A DNA stretch of 64,000 bases from Methylorubrum sp. B1-46 (GTDB lineage: Bacteria; Pseudomonadota; Alphaproteobacteria; Rhizobiales; Beijerinckiaceae): the NCBI RefSeq assembly GCF_021117295.1, contig NZ_CP088247.1, positions 2,309,001 through 2,373,000 of the forward strand, written 5' to 3'. The notes under the pieces were generated by a model. That model saw only the letters and a program-made list of their open reading frames with translations. It ran no database searches and had not been told where the DNA came from. Every line of letters begins with the position of its first letter. The stretch's first letter is position 1. A program made the position numbers and the translations under genes. Positions 45,546 through 58,534 of this stretch are shown here, one piece after another.

Positions 45546-45934
45546 TGAAGAAACGCCCGCAAATTAGCTTGGCCGCACGAGAGGGACGCGTTCACCGAAC
45601 TTTATCCTCTCCGGGCATTGACGGAGCCGGACCGCCCGCGTAGAAGCGCGCCACTCCGGTGGATCGAGAGTCGCTTTCGGGTCGAAGCCAGGGGCTTCGG
45701 CGACCGTCGTCAGACCGATACCGGCATCACACCCTGACGTATTCGTCAGATCAGCGGGTAAGAACGCGTCGTTTTACGGCGTGATCCTCTGCCTCACCAT
45801 CGCCAAAGGCCTTTATCGGCCTCTGGCGCTATTCGTTTTGCCGCAGGTTCGCCTGCGGACCGACCGCTCCGCAAGGGGCTTCGACAGGTTTCAGACGGTG
45901 GCCGCCCTGCGCGGCCGGATGAAGAGGGCACAGG
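45546..45934 (+). other. str operon promoter-leader region
   Basis: 390 bases between jetC and rpsL. Contains the promoter at 45618-45646 and a leader of about 280 bases with three consecutive hairpins: near 45811-45826 (AGGCC/GGCCT), 45841-45858 (CCGCAGG-TTCG-CCTGCGG, a UUCG tetraloop) and about 45899-45916 (GGCCG...CGGCC). No jetD remnant is seen in any frame. Confidence 0.6.
45618..45646 (+). promoter_or_regulatory. Promoter of the rpsL (str) operon
   Basis: TTGACG (45618-45623), exactly 17 bases, then TAGAAG (45641-45646). This is a good alphaproteobacterial housekeeping promoter; transcription would begin near 45653, leaving a leader of about 280 bases before rpsL. Confidence 0.65.
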
Positions 45935-46306
45935 ATGCCGACGATCAACCAGCTGATCGCCCAGCCGCGCAAGGCGCAGAAGGCGCGCAACAAGGTGCCG
46001 GCGCTCAACGCCTGCCCGCAGAAGCGCGGCGTCTGCACGCGCGTCTACACCACGACCCCGAAGAAGCCGAACTCGGCACTTCGTAAGGTTGCCAAGGTGC
46101 GCCTGACCAACGGCTTCGAGGTGATCGGCTACATCCCCGGTGAGGGCCACAACCTTCAGGAGCACTCCGTGGTCATGATCCGCGGCGGCCGCGTGAAGGA
46201 TCTTCCGGGCGTGCGCTACCACATCCTGCGCGGCGTGCTCGACACGCAGGGCGTCAAGAACCGCAAGCAGCGCCGTTCGAAGTACGGTGCGAAGCGTCCG
46301 AAGTAA
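45935..46306 (+). CDS. rpsL: 30S ribosomal protein S12
   Basis: 123 residues, full length. Decoding-centre protein; the [10 protein letters not shown] and [11 protein letters not shown] segments carry the conserved Lys residues (E. coli 42/87), so no streptomycin-resistance change is visible. Begins [13 protein letters not shown]. First gene of the str operon, followed 107 bases later by rpsG. Confidence 0.99.
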
Positions 46307-46413
46307 GGTTTACCCGGACGGCCATTTCCACGGCCTCGTAAGGATGTCGCCGGCGATCAGCTCAAGGCGGCCTGCGCGAGGCGCTTAAGACCATATTTTC
46401 GAGAGTCGAAAAC

Positions 46414-46884
46414 ATGTCCCGTCGTCACTCTGCCGAGAAGCGCGAGATCATCCCGGACGCCAAGTACGGCGACGTCGTCCTCACCAAGTTCATGAATTCC
46501 ATCATGTACGAGGGCAAGAAGTCGACCGCCGAGCGCATCGTCTACGGCGCCTTCGATCTCGTCGAGAGCCGCGCTCGCGCCAACCCGATCGAGGTGTTCC
46601 GCGCCGCGCTCGACAACGTCGCCCCGGCGATCGAGGTCCGCTCCCGCCGCGTCGGCGGCGCGACCTACCAGGTCCCCGTCGAGGTCCGCACCGAGCGCCG
46701 TCAGGCTCTCGCCATCCGCTGGCTGATCCAAGCCGCCCGCGGCCGCAACGACCGCACCATGGTCGAGCGCCTGTCGGCCGAGCTGCTCGATGCCGCCAAC
46801 AACCGCGGCAACGCTGTCAAGAAGCGTGAAGACACCCACCGGATGGCCGAGGCCAACCGCGCCTTCTCGCACTACCGCTGGTAA
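46414..46884 (+). CDS. rpsG: 30S ribosomal protein S7
   Basis: 156 residues, the usual bacterial length. It begins [20 protein letters not shown] and contains the helical core [21 protein letters not shown] and [13 protein letters not shown]. Organises the 3' major domain of 16S rRNA and contacts E-site tRNA. In E. coli S7 represses the str operon by binding the rpsL-rpsG spacer; the 107-base spacer here could serve the same purpose (inference). Confidence 0.99.
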   Translation: MSRRHSAEKREIIPDAKYGDVVLTKFMNSIMYEGKKSTAERIVYGAFDLVESRARANPIEVFRAALDNVAPAIEVRSRRVGGATYQVPVEVRTERRQALAIRWLIQAARGRNDRTMVERLSAELLDAANNRGNAVKKREDTHRMAEANRAFSHYRW

Positions 46885-46941
46885 TTCGCTGAGGCGCACC
46901 CAAGGGGGTGCGCCTGTCCGCCCCTATCCGGAGAGACCCCG

Positions 46942-49017
<2,076 letters not shown>

Positions 49018-49071
49018 GGGCGAGCGCGCAAAGCTTCTTTGATCCACGAGACAGACGATTAGGAGGCCCAG

Positions 49072-50262
<1,191 letters not shown>

Positions 50263-50300
50263 CCGCCACCGCAAGGCATCATCGACAGGGGACGTAAGAG

Positions 50301-50322
50301 GGGCGGGCCCTCGCGCCCGCCC
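50301..50322 (+). terminator. Possible attenuator between tuf and rpsJ
   Basis: GGGCGGG (50301-50307) and CCCGCCC (50316-50322) form a short GC-rich stem followed by TTCC. It may lower read-through from tuf into the S10 genes or mark the S10 leader; there is no real U-run. Confidence 0.4.
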
Positions 50323-50349
50323 TTCCAACGTTTCCGCCGAGGTCAGGTC

Positions 50350-50658
50350 ATGAACGGTCAGAACATCCGCATTCGCCTCAAGGCGTTCGATCATCGCATC
50401 CTCGATGCGTCCACCAAGGAGATCGTCTCGACCGCGCGCCGCACCGGCGCGCAGATCCGGGGCCCGATCCCACTGCCGACGCATATCGAGAAGTTCACGG
50501 TGAACCGCTCGCCGCACATCGACAAGAAGTCGCGCGAACAATTCGAGATGCGCACGCACAAGCGGGTGCTCGATATCGTCGACCCGACGCCGCAGACCGT
50601 GGACGCGCTGATGAAGCTCGACCTCGCCGCTGGCGTGGACGTGGAGATCAAGCTCTAA
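50350..50658 (+). CDS. rpsJ: 30S ribosomal protein S10
   Basis: 102 residues beginning [16 protein letters not shown], with the loop [35 protein letters not shown]. 30S head protein and NusE transcription antitermination factor. First gene of the S10 operon, 87 bases after tuf. Confidence 0.99.
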
Positions 50659-50708
50659 GTCCGCGCTGGATTTAGAGCTTACCGTTTCATCGCGCGAGGG
50701 AGAGACCT

Positions 50709-51434
50709 ATGCGCTCAGGCGTCATCGCACGGAAGGTCGGCATGACCCGCGTCTTCACGGACGCAGGCGAGCATGTGCCCGTCACCGTGCTTCAAATCGA
50801 TCAGTGCCAGGTTGTGGCACACCGCACGACCGAGAAGGACGGCTACGTCGCCCTCCAGGTCGGCGTCGGCAAGGCCAAGGTGAAGAACGTGTCGGCGGCC
50901 GAGCGCGGTCGCTTCGCGGTCGCCAAGGTCGAGCCCAAGAAGAAGCTCGCCGAGTTCCGCGTGTCCGAGGACGCGCTGATCCCGGTCGGTGCCGAGATCA
51001 CCGCGGACCACTTCATCCCGGGTCAGTTCGTCGACGTGACGGGCACCACCACGGGTAAGGGCTTCGCCGGCGGTATGAAGCGCTGGAACTTCGGCGGTCT
51101 GCGCGCCACCCACGGCGTGTCGATCTCCCACCGCTCGATCGGTTCGACCGGTGGCCGCCAGGATCCGGGCAAGACCTTCAAGAACAAGAAGATGCCGGGA
51201 CATCTGGGCGTCGAGCGCGTCACCACGCAGAACCTGAAGGTCGTCCGTACCGATCCGGAGCGCGGCCTGATCCTCGTCGAGGGCGCCGTTCCCGGTGTCG
51301 CCGGCGGCTGGATCCAAGTTCGCGACTCGGTGAAGCGCAAGCTGCCCGCCGACGTGCCGCTGCCGGGCAAGTTCCGTGAGAACGGTTCGGCCAACGGCGC
51401 TGCCGAGGCTCCGGCGTCCGAGGAGAACGCGTGA
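50709..51434 (+). CDS. rplC: 50S ribosomal protein L3
   Basis: 241 residues. [20 protein letters not shown] start, and the central loop [37 protein letters not shown] that reaches the peptidyl-transferase centre, including the Gln methylated by PrmB in E. coli. An Ala/Glu-rich tail extends the C-terminus relative to E. coli. It overlaps rplD's first codons. Confidence 0.98.
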   Translation: MRSGVIARKVGMTRVFTDAGEHVPVTVLQIDQCQVVAHRTTEKDGYVALQVGVGKAKVKNVSAAERGRFAVAKVEPKKKLAEFRVSEDALIPVGAEITADHFIPGQFVDVTGTTTGKGFAGGMKRWNFGGLRATHGVSISHRSIGSTGGRQDPGKTFKNKKMPGHLGVERVTTQNLKVVRTDPERGLILVEGAVPGVAGGWIQVRDSVKRKLPADVPLPGKFRENGSANGAAEAPASEENA

Positions 51435-52054
51435 TGAAACTCGATATCACCACGCTCGACGGCGGCTCCGCCGGCTCGGTCGAGCTCAACGAGGCGATTT
51501 TCGGCCTTGAGCCGCGCGCCGACATCCTGCAGCGCATGGTGCGCTACCAGCTCGCCAAGCGGCGCGCCGGCACCCACGCGGTCAAGAACCGCTCGGATGT
51601 CGATCGCACCTCGAAGAAGCTGTACAAGCAGAAGGGCACCGGCAACGCCCGTCACGGCGCCGCATCCGCTCCGCAGTTCCGCGGCGGTGGCCGGGCCTTT
51701 GGTCCGGTGGTGCGCGACCACGGCCACGACCTTCCCAAGAAGGTCCGTGCGCTCGCCCTCAAGCACGCTCTGTCGTCGAAGGCGAAGACCTCGACCCTGA
51801 TCGTCGTGGACGATATCAAGGTCGACAGCCACAAGACGAAGGCGATGGTCGAGCGCTTCGAGAAGCTCGGCCTGTCGAGCGCGCTGATCATCGGTGGCTC
51901 GGAGGTCGACGAGAACTTCGGTCGCGCCGCCCGCGCCATCCCGAAGATCGACGTGCTGCCCGTCCAGGGCATCAACGTCTACGACATTCTGCGCCGCGAC
52001 ACGCTCGTGCTGACGCGCGCCGCCGTCGACGCGCTGGAGGAGCGCTTCAAATGA
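51434..52054 (+). CDS. rplD: 50S ribosomal protein L4
   Basis: 206 residues from ATG 51434 (GTG 51431 is directly upstream). The extended loop [30 protein letters not shown] lines the exit tunnel. In E. coli L4 represses the S10 operon by attenuation. The start shares TGATG with the rplC stop, so translation is coupled. Confidence 0.98.
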   Translation: MKLDITTLDGGSAGSVELNEAIFGLEPRADILQRMVRYQLAKRRAGTHAVKNRSDVDRTSKKLYKQKGTGNARHGAASAPQFRGGGRAFGPVVRDHGHDLPKKVRALALKHALSSKAKTSTLIVVDDIKVDSHKTKAMVERFEKLGLSSALIIGGSEVDENFGRAARAIPKIDVLPVQGINVYDILRRDTLVLTRAAVDALEERFK

Positions 52055-52347
52055 GTGCTGATCCGCGCCACTACGATGTGATCGTCTCCCCCGTCATCAC
52101 GGAGAAGGCGACCAACCTCACCGAGCAGAACAAGGTCGTCTTCCGGGTCGCCCCGAAGGCCACCAAGCCGCAGATCAAGGAAGCGGTCGAGAAGCTGTTC
52201 GACGTCAAGGTCACGGGCGTGAACACGCTCACGACCAAGGGCAAGAAGAAGTTCTTCCGCGGGCAGCGCGGGCAGCGTTCGGACGTGAAGAAGGCGATCG
52301 TCACCCTCGCCGAGGGTGATTCGATCGACGTCACGACCGGCCTCTGA
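52051..52347 (+). CDS. rplW: 50S ribosomal protein L23
   Basis: 98 residues. [20 protein letters not shown] and the loop [24 protein letters not shown]. Sits at the tunnel exit and docks trigger factor and SRP. Its ATG overlaps the rplD stop by four bases (ATGA). Confidence 0.98.
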   Translation: MSADPRHYDVIVSPVITEKATNLTEQNKVVFRVAPKATKPQIKEAVEKLFDVKVTGVNTLTTKGKKKFFRGQRGQRSDVKKAIVTLAEGDSIDVTTGL

Positions 52348-52372
52348 GACTTGAAGCGTTAGGATCAAGCCG

Positions 52373-53209
52373 ATGGCCTTGAAGACATTCAAACCGGTCA
52401 CGCCGAGCCTGCGCCAGCTCGTGCTCGTCGACCGCCGTGAGCTCTACAAGGGCAAGCCGGTGAAGGCGCTGACCGAGGGCAAGAGCTCCTCGGGTGGCCG
52501 CAACAACCTGGGCCGCATCACCGTCCGCTTCCGCGGCGGTGGCCACAAGCGGGTCCTGCGCAACGTCGACTTCAAGCGTCGCGAGAACCTCAACGTTCCC
52601 GCGACGGTGGAGCGGATCGAGTACGATCCCAACCGCACCGCCTTCATCGCGCTCATCACCTTCCCCGACGGGAAGCAGAGCTACATCCTCGCCCCCCAGC
52701 GCCTGTCGCCGGGCGACAAGGTGGTCGCGGGTGAGAGCGTCGACGTGAAGCCGGGCAATGCCGGTCCGATTGGCTCGATGCCGGTGGGCACCATCGTCCA
52801 CAACGTCGAGCTGAAGATCGGCAAGGGCGGCGCCATCGCTCGCTCCGCTGGCAACTATGCTCAGATCGTCGGACGCGACCAGGGCTACGTGACGCTGCGC
52901 CTGAATTCGGGCGAGCAGCGCCTCGTGCACGGCCAGTGCTTCGCGAGCGTGGGTGCGGTCTCGAACCCGGACCACATGAACATCTCGCTGGGTAAGGCCG
53001 GCCGCAACCGCTGGCTCGGCAAGCGCCCGCACAACCGCGGTGTCGCCATGAACCCGGTCGATCACCCGCACGGCGGTGGCGAGGGTCGCACCTCGGGCGG
53101 CCGGAACCCGGTCACGCCCTGGGGCGTGCCCACCAAGGGGAAGAAGACCCGGTCCAACAAGCGGACCGACGTCTTCATCCTGTCCAGCCGCCATAACCGC
53201 AAGAAGTAA
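52373..53209 (+). CDS. rplB: 50S ribosomal protein L2
   Basis: 278 residues, complete, [21 protein letters not shown] to C-terminal [19 protein letters not shown]. Carries the conserved [18 protein letters not shown] segment with the His close to the peptidyl-transferase centre. 25 bases after rplW. Confidence 0.99.
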   Translation: MALKTFKPVTPSLRQLVLVDRRELYKGKPVKALTEGKSSSGGRNNLGRITVRFRGGGHKRVLRNVDFKRRENLNVPATVERIEYDPNRTAFIALITFPDGKQSYILAPQRLSPGDKVVAGESVDVKPGNAGPIGSMPVGTIVHNVELKIGKGGAIARSAGNYAQIVGRDQGYVTLRLNSGEQRLVHGQCFASVGAVSNPDHMNISLGKAGRNRWLGKRPHNRGVAMNPVDHPHGGGEGRTSGGRNPVTPWGVPTKGKKTRSNKRTDVFILSSRHNRKK

Positions 53210-53214
53210 CAGCC

Positions 53215-53493
53215 ATGGCACGTTCCCTCTGGAAAGGGCCGTTCGTCGACGGCTACCTCCTCAAGAAGGCCGACGCCGCCCGCGGCGGCAGCCGCAACGA
53301 GGTCGTCAAGATCTGGAGCCGCCGCTCCACGATTCTCCCGCAGTTCGTCGGCATCACCTTCGGTGTGCACAACGGACACAAGCATATCCCGGTCTACGTC
53401 ACCGAGGAGATGGTCGGTCACAAGTTCGGCGAGTTCTCGCCGACCCGCACCTTCCCCGGTCACGCGGCCGACAAGAAGGCGAAGAGGCGCTGA
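53215..53493 (+). CDS. rpsS: 30S ribosomal protein S19
   Basis: 92 residues, [19 protein letters not shown], with [46 protein letters not shown] divided over the typical fold. 30S head protein near the A site. Five bases after rplB. Confidence 0.99.
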   Translation: MARSLWKGPFVDGYLLKKADAARGGSRNEVVKIWSRRSTILPQFVGITFGVHNGHKHIPVYVTEEMVGHKFGEFSPTRTFPGHAADKKAKRR

Positions 53494-53494
53494 G

Positions 53495-53878
53495 ATGGGC
53501 AAGCCTGCCACCCCCCGCGCGCTCCCCGAGAACGAGGCGAAGGCCGTCGCGCGGATGCTCCGCGTGTCGCCCCAGAAGCTCAATCTCGTGGCGGCGCTGA
53601 TCCGCGGCAAGAAGGTCGAATCGGCGCTCGCCGACCTCGAATTCTCCCGCAAGCGCATCGCCCGCGATGTGAAGAAGTGCCTCGAGAGCGCAATCGCCAA
53701 CGCCGAGAACAACCACGACCTCGACGTGGACGATCTCGTCGTCTCCCAGGCCTTCGTCGGCAAGGCGCTGGTGCTCAAGCGCTTCCACGCCCGTGCCCGC
53801 GGTCGCGGCGCGCGCATCCTGAAGCCCTTCTCGAACCTCACGATCGTGGTTCGCGAAGTGCGCGCTGAAGCGGCCTGA
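53495..53878 (+). CDS. rplV: 50S ribosomal protein L22
   Basis: 127 residues from ATG 53495, one base after the rpsS stop. [24 protein letters not shown] core and the beta-hairpin [25 protein letters not shown] that lines the exit tunnel (macrolide-relevant). The upstream in-frame extension overlaps rpsS and is rejected. Confidence 0.98.
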   Translation: MGKPATPRALPENEAKAVARMLRVSPQKLNLVAALIRGKKVESALADLEFSRKRIARDVKKCLESAIANAENNHDLDVDDLVVSQAFVGKALVLKRFHARARGRGARILKPFSNLTIVVREVRAEAA

Positions 53879-53888
53879 GGAGTTACCC

Positions 53889-54635
53889 ATGGGTCAGAAG
53901 ATCAATCCGATCGGCCTGCGTCTCGGCATCAACCGGACCTGGGATTCGCGCTGGTTCGCCGAGAAGGGCGAGTACGCCAAGCTGATGCACGAGGACGTGG
54001 CCATTCGCGCCGCCCTCATGAAGCAGCTCAAGCAGGCCGCCGTCTCGAAGATCGTCATCGAGCGTCCGCACCGGAAGTGCCGCGTCACCATCCACTCGGG
54101 CCGTCCGGGCGTGGTGATCGGCAAGAAGGGCGCGGACATCGAGAAGCTGCGCAAGCTCGTCGGCACGATGACCAAGGCCGATGTGACGATCAACATCGTC
54201 GAGGTGCGCAAGCCCGAGGTCGACGCGACGCTGGTCGCCGAGTCCATCGCGCAGCAGCTCGAGCGCCGCGTCGCCTTCCGTCGCGCCATGAAGCGCGCCG
54301 TGCAGTCGGCCATGCGCCTAGGCGCCGAGGGCATCCGCATCAACTGCGCCGGCCGTCTCGGCGGCGCCGAGATCGCCCGCACCGAGTGGTACCGTGAGGG
54401 CCGCGTTCCGCTGCACACGCTGCGCGCGGACGTGGATTATGGCACCGCCACCGCCTTCACCACCTACGGCACCTGCGGCATCAAGGTGTGGGTGTTCAAG
54501 GGCGAGATCCTCGAGCACGATCCCATGGCTCAGGATAAGAAGGCGCAGGAAGAGGGCGGCCGTTCCGGCGGGCGCCGCGAGCGGGACGGCGACGACCGTG
54601 GTGGCCGTGGCCGCCGCGATCACGCCAACGCGTAA
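53889..54635 (+). CDS. rpsC: 30S ribosomal protein S3
   Basis: 248 residues. [23 protein letters not shown] start, KH domain ([17 protein letters not shown]) and S3 C-terminal domain ([41 protein letters not shown]). The tail after residue 215 is rich in Arg/Gly/Asp and longer than in E. coli, as in other Rhizobiales. mRNA entry-channel protein. Confidence 0.99.
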   Translation: MGQKINPIGLRLGINRTWDSRWFAEKGEYAKLMHEDVAIRAALMKQLKQAAVSKIVIERPHRKCRVTIHSGRPGVVIGKKGADIEKLRKLVGTMTKADVTINIVEVRKPEVDATLVAESIAQQLERRVAFRRAMKRAVQSAMRLGAEGIRINCAGRLGGAEIARTEWYREGRVPLHTLRADVDYGTATAFTTYGTCGIKVWVFKGEILEHDPMAQDKKAQEEGGRSGGRRERDGDDRGGRGRRDHANA

Positions 54636-54669
54636 TCGCGAGCCATCTGGAGAATGATGAGAGGCTGCC

Positions 54670-55083
54670 ATGCTGCAACCCAAGAAGACCAAGTTCCGTA
54701 AGCAGTTCAAGGGACGCATCCATGGCGCGGCCAAGGGCGGCTTTGAGCTGAACTTCGGCCAGTTCGGCCTCAAGTGCCTGGAGCCCGAGCGCATCACCGC
54801 GCGCCAGATCGAGGCGGCCCGCCGCGCGATCACCCGCGAGATGAAGCGTCAGGGCCGGGTGTGGATCCGGGTGTTCCCGGATCTGCCCGTCACCGCCAAG
54901 CCCACCGAGGTCCGCATGGGCTCTGGTAAGGGCGCCCCCGAATACTGGGCGGCCCGGGTCCATCCCGGCCGCATCATGTTCGAGGTCGATGGCGTTGCCG
55001 AGGACATCGCCCGCGAGGCTCTGCGCCTCGGTGCCGCGAAGCTGCCGGTGCGCACCCGCGTCATCCAGCGCATCGCTGATTGA
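54670..55083 (+). CDS. rplP: 50S ribosomal protein L16
   Basis: 137 residues, [19 protein letters not shown] start, [27 protein letters not shown] and [24 protein letters not shown] present. Positions A- and P-site tRNA. Follows rpsC by 34 bases. Confidence 0.99.
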   Translation: MLQPKKTKFRKQFKGRIHGAAKGGFELNFGQFGLKCLEPERITARQIEAARRAITREMKRQGRVWIRVFPDLPVTAKPTEVRMGSGKGAPEYWAARVHPGRIMFEVDGVAEDIAREALRLGAAKLPVRTRVIQRIAD

Positions 55084-55095
55084 TAGGAAGAGATC

Positions 55096-55311
55096 ATGAA
55101 GTCCGACCAGAGACTGTCTGATCTGCGCGCTCTGTCGGCGGATCAGCTTTCCGACGAGCTCATCAGCCTGAAGAAGGAGCAGTTCAACCTGCGCTTCCAG
55201 GGCGCGACGGGCCAGCTCGAGAACGTCGCCCGGGTCCGTGAGGTCCGCCGCGACATCGCCCGTGTCCGCACGCTGCAGCGTCAGAAGACGCTGGACGCGG
55301 CCAAGGCCTGA
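55096..55311 (+). CDS. rpmC: 50S ribosomal protein L29
   Basis: 71 residues, [57 protein letters not shown] split across the two helices. Located at the tunnel exit. 12 bases after rplP and 11 before rpsQ. Confidence 0.98.
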
Positions 55312-55322
55312 GGAGATTCCAC

Positions 55323-55589
55323 ATGCCCAAGCGCGTCCTTCAAGGCGTCGTCGTCAGCGACAAGACCGATAAGACCATCGTCGTGAAGGTGGAGCGTCGC
55401 TTCACCCACCCGGTGATGAAGAAGACGGTTCGCCGCTCGAAGAACTATCATGCGCACGACGAGGCCAACACGGCCAAGGTCGGCCAGACGGTATTCATCG
55501 AGGAGTCCCGTCCCTATTCCAAGACCAAGACCTGGAAGCTGGTCGAGGATCAGGCGGCGGCGGCCGAAGCGGCCGGCACGGCGGCCTGA
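55323..55589 (+). CDS. rpsQ: 30S ribosomal protein S17
   Basis: 88 residues, [26 protein letters not shown] and the [16 protein letters not shown] loop. Last gene of the S10 block in this genome: it is followed by a strong terminator at 55617, not by rplN as in most bacteria. Confidence 0.98.
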
Positions 55590-55616
55590 GGCCTCTCACA
55601 GCAGGAATTGTGTGGC

Positions 55617-55647
55617 GGGCGTGGAGCGAAAGCTCCGCGCCCGTTTT
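55617..55647 (+). terminator. Terminator after rpsQ
   Basis: 11-bp stem (55617-55627 with 55632-55642, one G-T pair) closed by a GAAA tetraloop and followed by GTTTTCGTTT. A textbook rho-independent terminator; it ends the S10 operon 28 bases after rpsQ. Confidence 0.9.
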
Positions 55648-56358
55648 CGTTTGGGCGTCGTGACCACCGAGCCGTACGGATCGCACGCCGTCGGTGCCAC
55701 CAGTCCGGCGCCTCGGCGTCGTGAAGGCCGAGGATCCGCACAGCGGCATCGCCGCGATATCCTGGGAATGCAGAAGAGCGTCCGCTGGTATCGCCGGCTC
55801 TCGCGAATGAGGCTATGGAGTTCGCCGATCCGGACGTGACTGGCCGCCGTCGGTTCGTCGCCCACTACGGATAGGCCCCTGCCTTCGAGGAGGAGGCCGT
55901 CGCTGCACGATCCGAGGGCGGGAGTGCGGCGTTCATCAAAGAGTGAGTCCGGTGGCGCGCAAGCGTCGTCGCCGTAGGCTTGGACAACCGGATCACGGTG
56001 TTACTCGTCGATGCCGTCCTCGTCGAAGCGCTCGGCAGCTGCAACCGCGTCGCCCGGCGGATTTTGGGTCTCGCCTCTAGGCCGTCTGGGCGGGTCGGTA
56101 AGACGGGACCGCCATTCGATGGCTGCGGTGAGGACCTGTCGATGCTGGGTCCCGAAACGCGATGCGGGGCTTGCAAGAACCGCGAAGGCTCGACGGGCCG
56201 ATGATCGAGCCGCAGCTCTGAAGCTGATGCGAGCCCTTCCTACAGTAGGGCTCGGCCGGCCGAGACGTCAGTGTGCTGCGGCACAAATGCTGCAAAAAAG
56301 ACACACTATATGTTACCTGCGAGCTATTCGAGCGCGCGCAGGGTGAGGTGAAGAGGAG
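55648..56358. other. Junction region after the S10 operon
   Basis: About 710 bases of uncharacterised sequence between the rpsQ terminator and a small ORF. All frames are short or interrupted, with no ribosome sites. An AT-rich patch with TATATG (about 56305) precedes the 56359 gene and could be its promoter. I see no transposase or recognisable inverted terminal repeat. This is one side of the break in the ribosomal supercluster. Confidence 0.5.
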
Positions 56359-56622
56359 GTGTACCAAGTCGTTGGTTTCGCTGCGGTCGGAGCGGCCGGC
56401 GCCGTGGTCTTGCACGGCTGGAATGCTCCAAAGTTCGTCAGCTTCGGCTTTCTGTCTCTCAATCTGATCGCCGCGGCTGCGGTCGGGATGGCGCAGACGA
56501 TGCGCATCGAGAGCCCGCTCGAACCGATTCCCTACAACAAGCCGTCCGAGATGCCGCCAACCGAAGGCTTCGTCGCGCCGCTCCGTCTGGAGCGGCCGAA
56601 GGCCGAAAGCCCTATCTGGTGA
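56359..56622 (+). CDS. Hypothetical protein with N-terminal membrane helices
   Basis: 87 residues from GTG 56359. Two hydrophobic stretches (VVGFAAVGAAGAVVLHGW and FGFLSLNLIAAAAVGMAQ) are followed by a polar, Pro/Glu-rich tail ending ESPIW. Purine-rich GAAGAGGAG is directly upstream, slightly close. Codon use is normal for the genome. No family recognised; it may be a small inner-membrane protein. Confidence 0.55.
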   Translation: MYQVVGFAAVGAAGAVVLHGWNAPKFVSFGFLSLNLIAAAAVGMAQTMRIESPLEPIPYNKPSEMPPTEGFVAPLRLERPKAESPIW

Positions 56623-56664
56623 TGCGGGCCGCTGGAAAAGCGCTCTGCAGACCTGATGGGCGCA

Positions 56665-57123
56665 TCAGCGCTTCTTCTTCGGATCGCGGTTGCCCGCAGC
56701 CCGGATCAGGCCGGCGAGACCTGCCTCGATGACCATCTCGGCGGCTTCGGACGGCGTAAACCAGCGGGCTTCGCGCTGGCCCCGCTCAGGAAACTTCTTG
56801 AGCTGCTTGCGCACGTCGAGCGGGAACACCGTCACTTGGCAGAGCACCGCGTCGCGGTTCTTCAGGCGCTTCTCGTAGAGGTAGAAGCCGATCGGCCGCT
56901 TGCCGACGCGGCCGACGATGCCGGCTTCCTCATAGGCCTCGCGGGCAGCAGCCTCGAAGGGCTTGCGCCCCTTCATCGGCCAGCCCTTCGGGATGATCCA
57001 GCGCCGCGTCTCGCGAGAGGTGACGAGCAGGATTTCCGTTCCGCCCTCGGGCGTCCGGCGCATCGGCAGCACGCCGACCTGGGGCCGCGCTTCGCGGCTG
57101 CTCTCGATCGGGCCAGCCGTCAT
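56665..57123 (-). CDS. Nudix hydrolase (DIPP-like)
   Basis: 152 residues. The Nudix box runs GWPMKGRKPFEAAAREAYEE then AGI, at about 47-69; the catalytic helix REAYEEAG is intact, but the first Glu of the GX5E part is Arg. This variant (PKGWPMKGxKPxxAA) is common in Rhizobiales members related to diphosphoinositol-polyphosphate phosphohydrolases. It should cleave a nucleoside- or inositol-diphosphate-linked substrate. The C-terminus is Lys-rich (RDPKKKR). ATG 57123 is chosen because the fold begins soon after. Confidence 0.87.
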   Translation of the reverse strand: MTAGPIESSREARPQVGVLPMRRTPEGGTEILLVTSRETRRWIIPKGWPMKGRKPFEAAAREAYEEAGIVGRVGKRPIGFYLYEKRLKNRDAVLCQVTVFPLDVRKQLKKFPERGQREARWFTPSEAAEMVIEAGLAGLIRAAGNRDPKKKR

Positions 57124-57365
57124 TAAATTGAAACGCCCTGCGGCCGGCGCAGTTCGCGCGCAGCGTCTGCCGCCGGGCCTGCCCCGCGCGGGGGGAGACA
57201 AGGCCAAACTTCCTTGAAAGATTGATGACGGGAAGGCACGTCGTCGCAATCGGAGCTGCCGTCGCCCTCCACCCCGAGCGACATGGGTCCCTAACGGAAG
57301 CGGAGGCTGCAACTCAACTGAAATTTAACCGGCAAATCGACCGACAGCGTGCGGCCTTCCGGCAA

Positions 57366-57830
57366 TCAGCTCGCGGTCGACAGGTTCTCGATGAGGGCGT
57401 TCAGGTCGGCGCGCATCGCCTGGATTTCAGGCTCCGACATGTTGAGCTGGCACATGACGGACTGGCGGACGGCCACAGCCTCCGCGCGCAGCGCCCGGCC
57501 TTGATCGGTCAGGGCGATCTCGACCTCCCGCTCGTCGGACTGACGGCGGCTGCGGTTCAAGAGGCCGCTTGTTTCGAGCCGCTTGAGCACGGGCGTGAGT
57601 GTGCCGGAATCCAAGCGCAGGCGCCGGCCGATCTCGGACACGGTGATCCCGTCCGTCTCCCAGAGGACGAGCAGAACGAGGTATTGCGGGTAGGTCAGCC
57701 CCATCCGTTCCAGCATCGGCCGGTAGGATTTCGTCATCCGGTGGGCGGCGGCGTAAAGCGCGTAGCAGAGCTGGTTGTCGAGGAGCAGCGGATCCCTCAG
57801 CACCTCTGCGCTCTCATTGGGAGCATTCAC
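57366..57830 (-). CDS. ohrR: MarR-family OhrR-type peroxide regulator
   Basis: 154 residues. The MarR winged helix ([42 protein letters not shown], with wing [14 protein letters not shown]) is preceded by [16 protein letters not shown], which places the reactive Cys at residue 22, the position of the organic-peroxide-sensing Cys in Xanthomonas OhrR. It should repress an ohr peroxidase gene until oxidised. No ohr gene is adjacent here, which is unusual. ACAATT-containing AT-rich sequence at 57952-57966 upstream is a candidate self-operator. Confidence 0.87.
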   Translation of the reverse strand: MNAPNESAEVLRDPLLLDNQLCYALYAAAHRMTKSYRPMLERMGLTYPQYLVLLVLWETDGITVSEIGRRLRLDSGTLTPVLKRLETSGLLNRSRRQSDEREVEIALTDQGRALRAEAVAVRQSVMCQLNMSEPEIQAMRADLNALIENLSTAS

Positions 57831-58042
57831 GGTTCACATCCTGCCGTTCGACGATGCCTTCCGGCCGGCTACGCCGAAAAGGAGGCGCCCCTGCCAGTGA
57901 TCTTCCACCCTGCCGCGCCTGCTGACGATAGCGGATGCAAGACAGGGTAGCATATGCACAATTGTCCCAGTGCCCGCGTCCGAATGGTTTCTCCACCGGC
58001 GGTTCGGACGCTCGTTCTTACCGCTCCTGAGCGAACAAGCAA

Positions 58043-58066
58043 AAAGGCGGCCCTGGGGCCGCCTTT
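58043..58066 (-). terminator. Terminator after rplQ
   Basis: 11-bp perfect arms AAAGGCGGCCC and GGGCCGCCTTT around a 2-base centre; on the minus strand it is followed by TTTTTGC. It ends the alpha-operon transcript 52 bases after rplQ. Confidence 0.85.
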
Positions 58067-58117
58067 CGCACCGATTACATTGTCACCTATTCCGCCATGC
58101 TGCGGCAGTAGCCGGGC

Positions 58118-58534
58118 TCAGGCCGCGTCGGCCGTCTCGACAGCGGTCGGGCCGGAATCCTTGCCGCGGGCATCAACGTCACGGTCCACGAACTCGATCA
58201 CGGCCATCGGCGCGTTGTCGCCGTAGCGGAAGCCGGCCTTCATGATGCGGCAGTAGCCGCCCGGACGCGACTGGTAGCGCGGGCCGAGAACCGTGAAGAG
58301 CTTCTTGACCATGTCCGCGTCGCGGATCTGAGCCATGGCGAGGCGGCGGGCATGGACGCTGTCGGTGCGGCCGAGTGAGATCAGCTTCTCGACGACCGGA
58401 CGCAGGTCCTTGGCCTTCGGCAGGGTGGTGACGATCTGCTCGTGCTTGATCAGCGCGGCGGACATGTTGGCGAACATCGCCTTGCGGTGCTCGGCGGTGC
58501 GGTTGAAGCGGCGACCGCGATAGGAGTGACGCAT
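58118..58534 (-). CDS. rplQ: 50S ribosomal protein L17
   Basis: 138 residues, [24 protein letters not shown] start, with [23 protein letters not shown] and [25 protein letters not shown]. Last gene of the alpha operon, 224 bases after rpoA and in reverse orientation to the S10 block. Confidence 0.98.
   Translation of the reverse strand: MRHSYRGRRFNRTAEHRKAMFANMSAALIKHEQIVTTLPKAKDLRPVVEKLISLGRTDSVHARRLAMAQIRDADMVKKLFTVLGPRYQSRPGGYCRIMKAGFRYGDNAPMAVIEFVDRDVDARGKDSGPTAVETADAA

Noticed and set aside
45546..45934. Possible jetD remnant after jetC
   Set aside because: Read in all frames, the stretch gives no Toprim-like or DUF2220-like sequence; it is a promoter and leader for rpsL.
55450..56346. 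Transposase remnant at the inversion joint
   Set aside because: I translated several frames looking for DDE or serine-recombinase motifs and saw none; the frames are short and interrupted.
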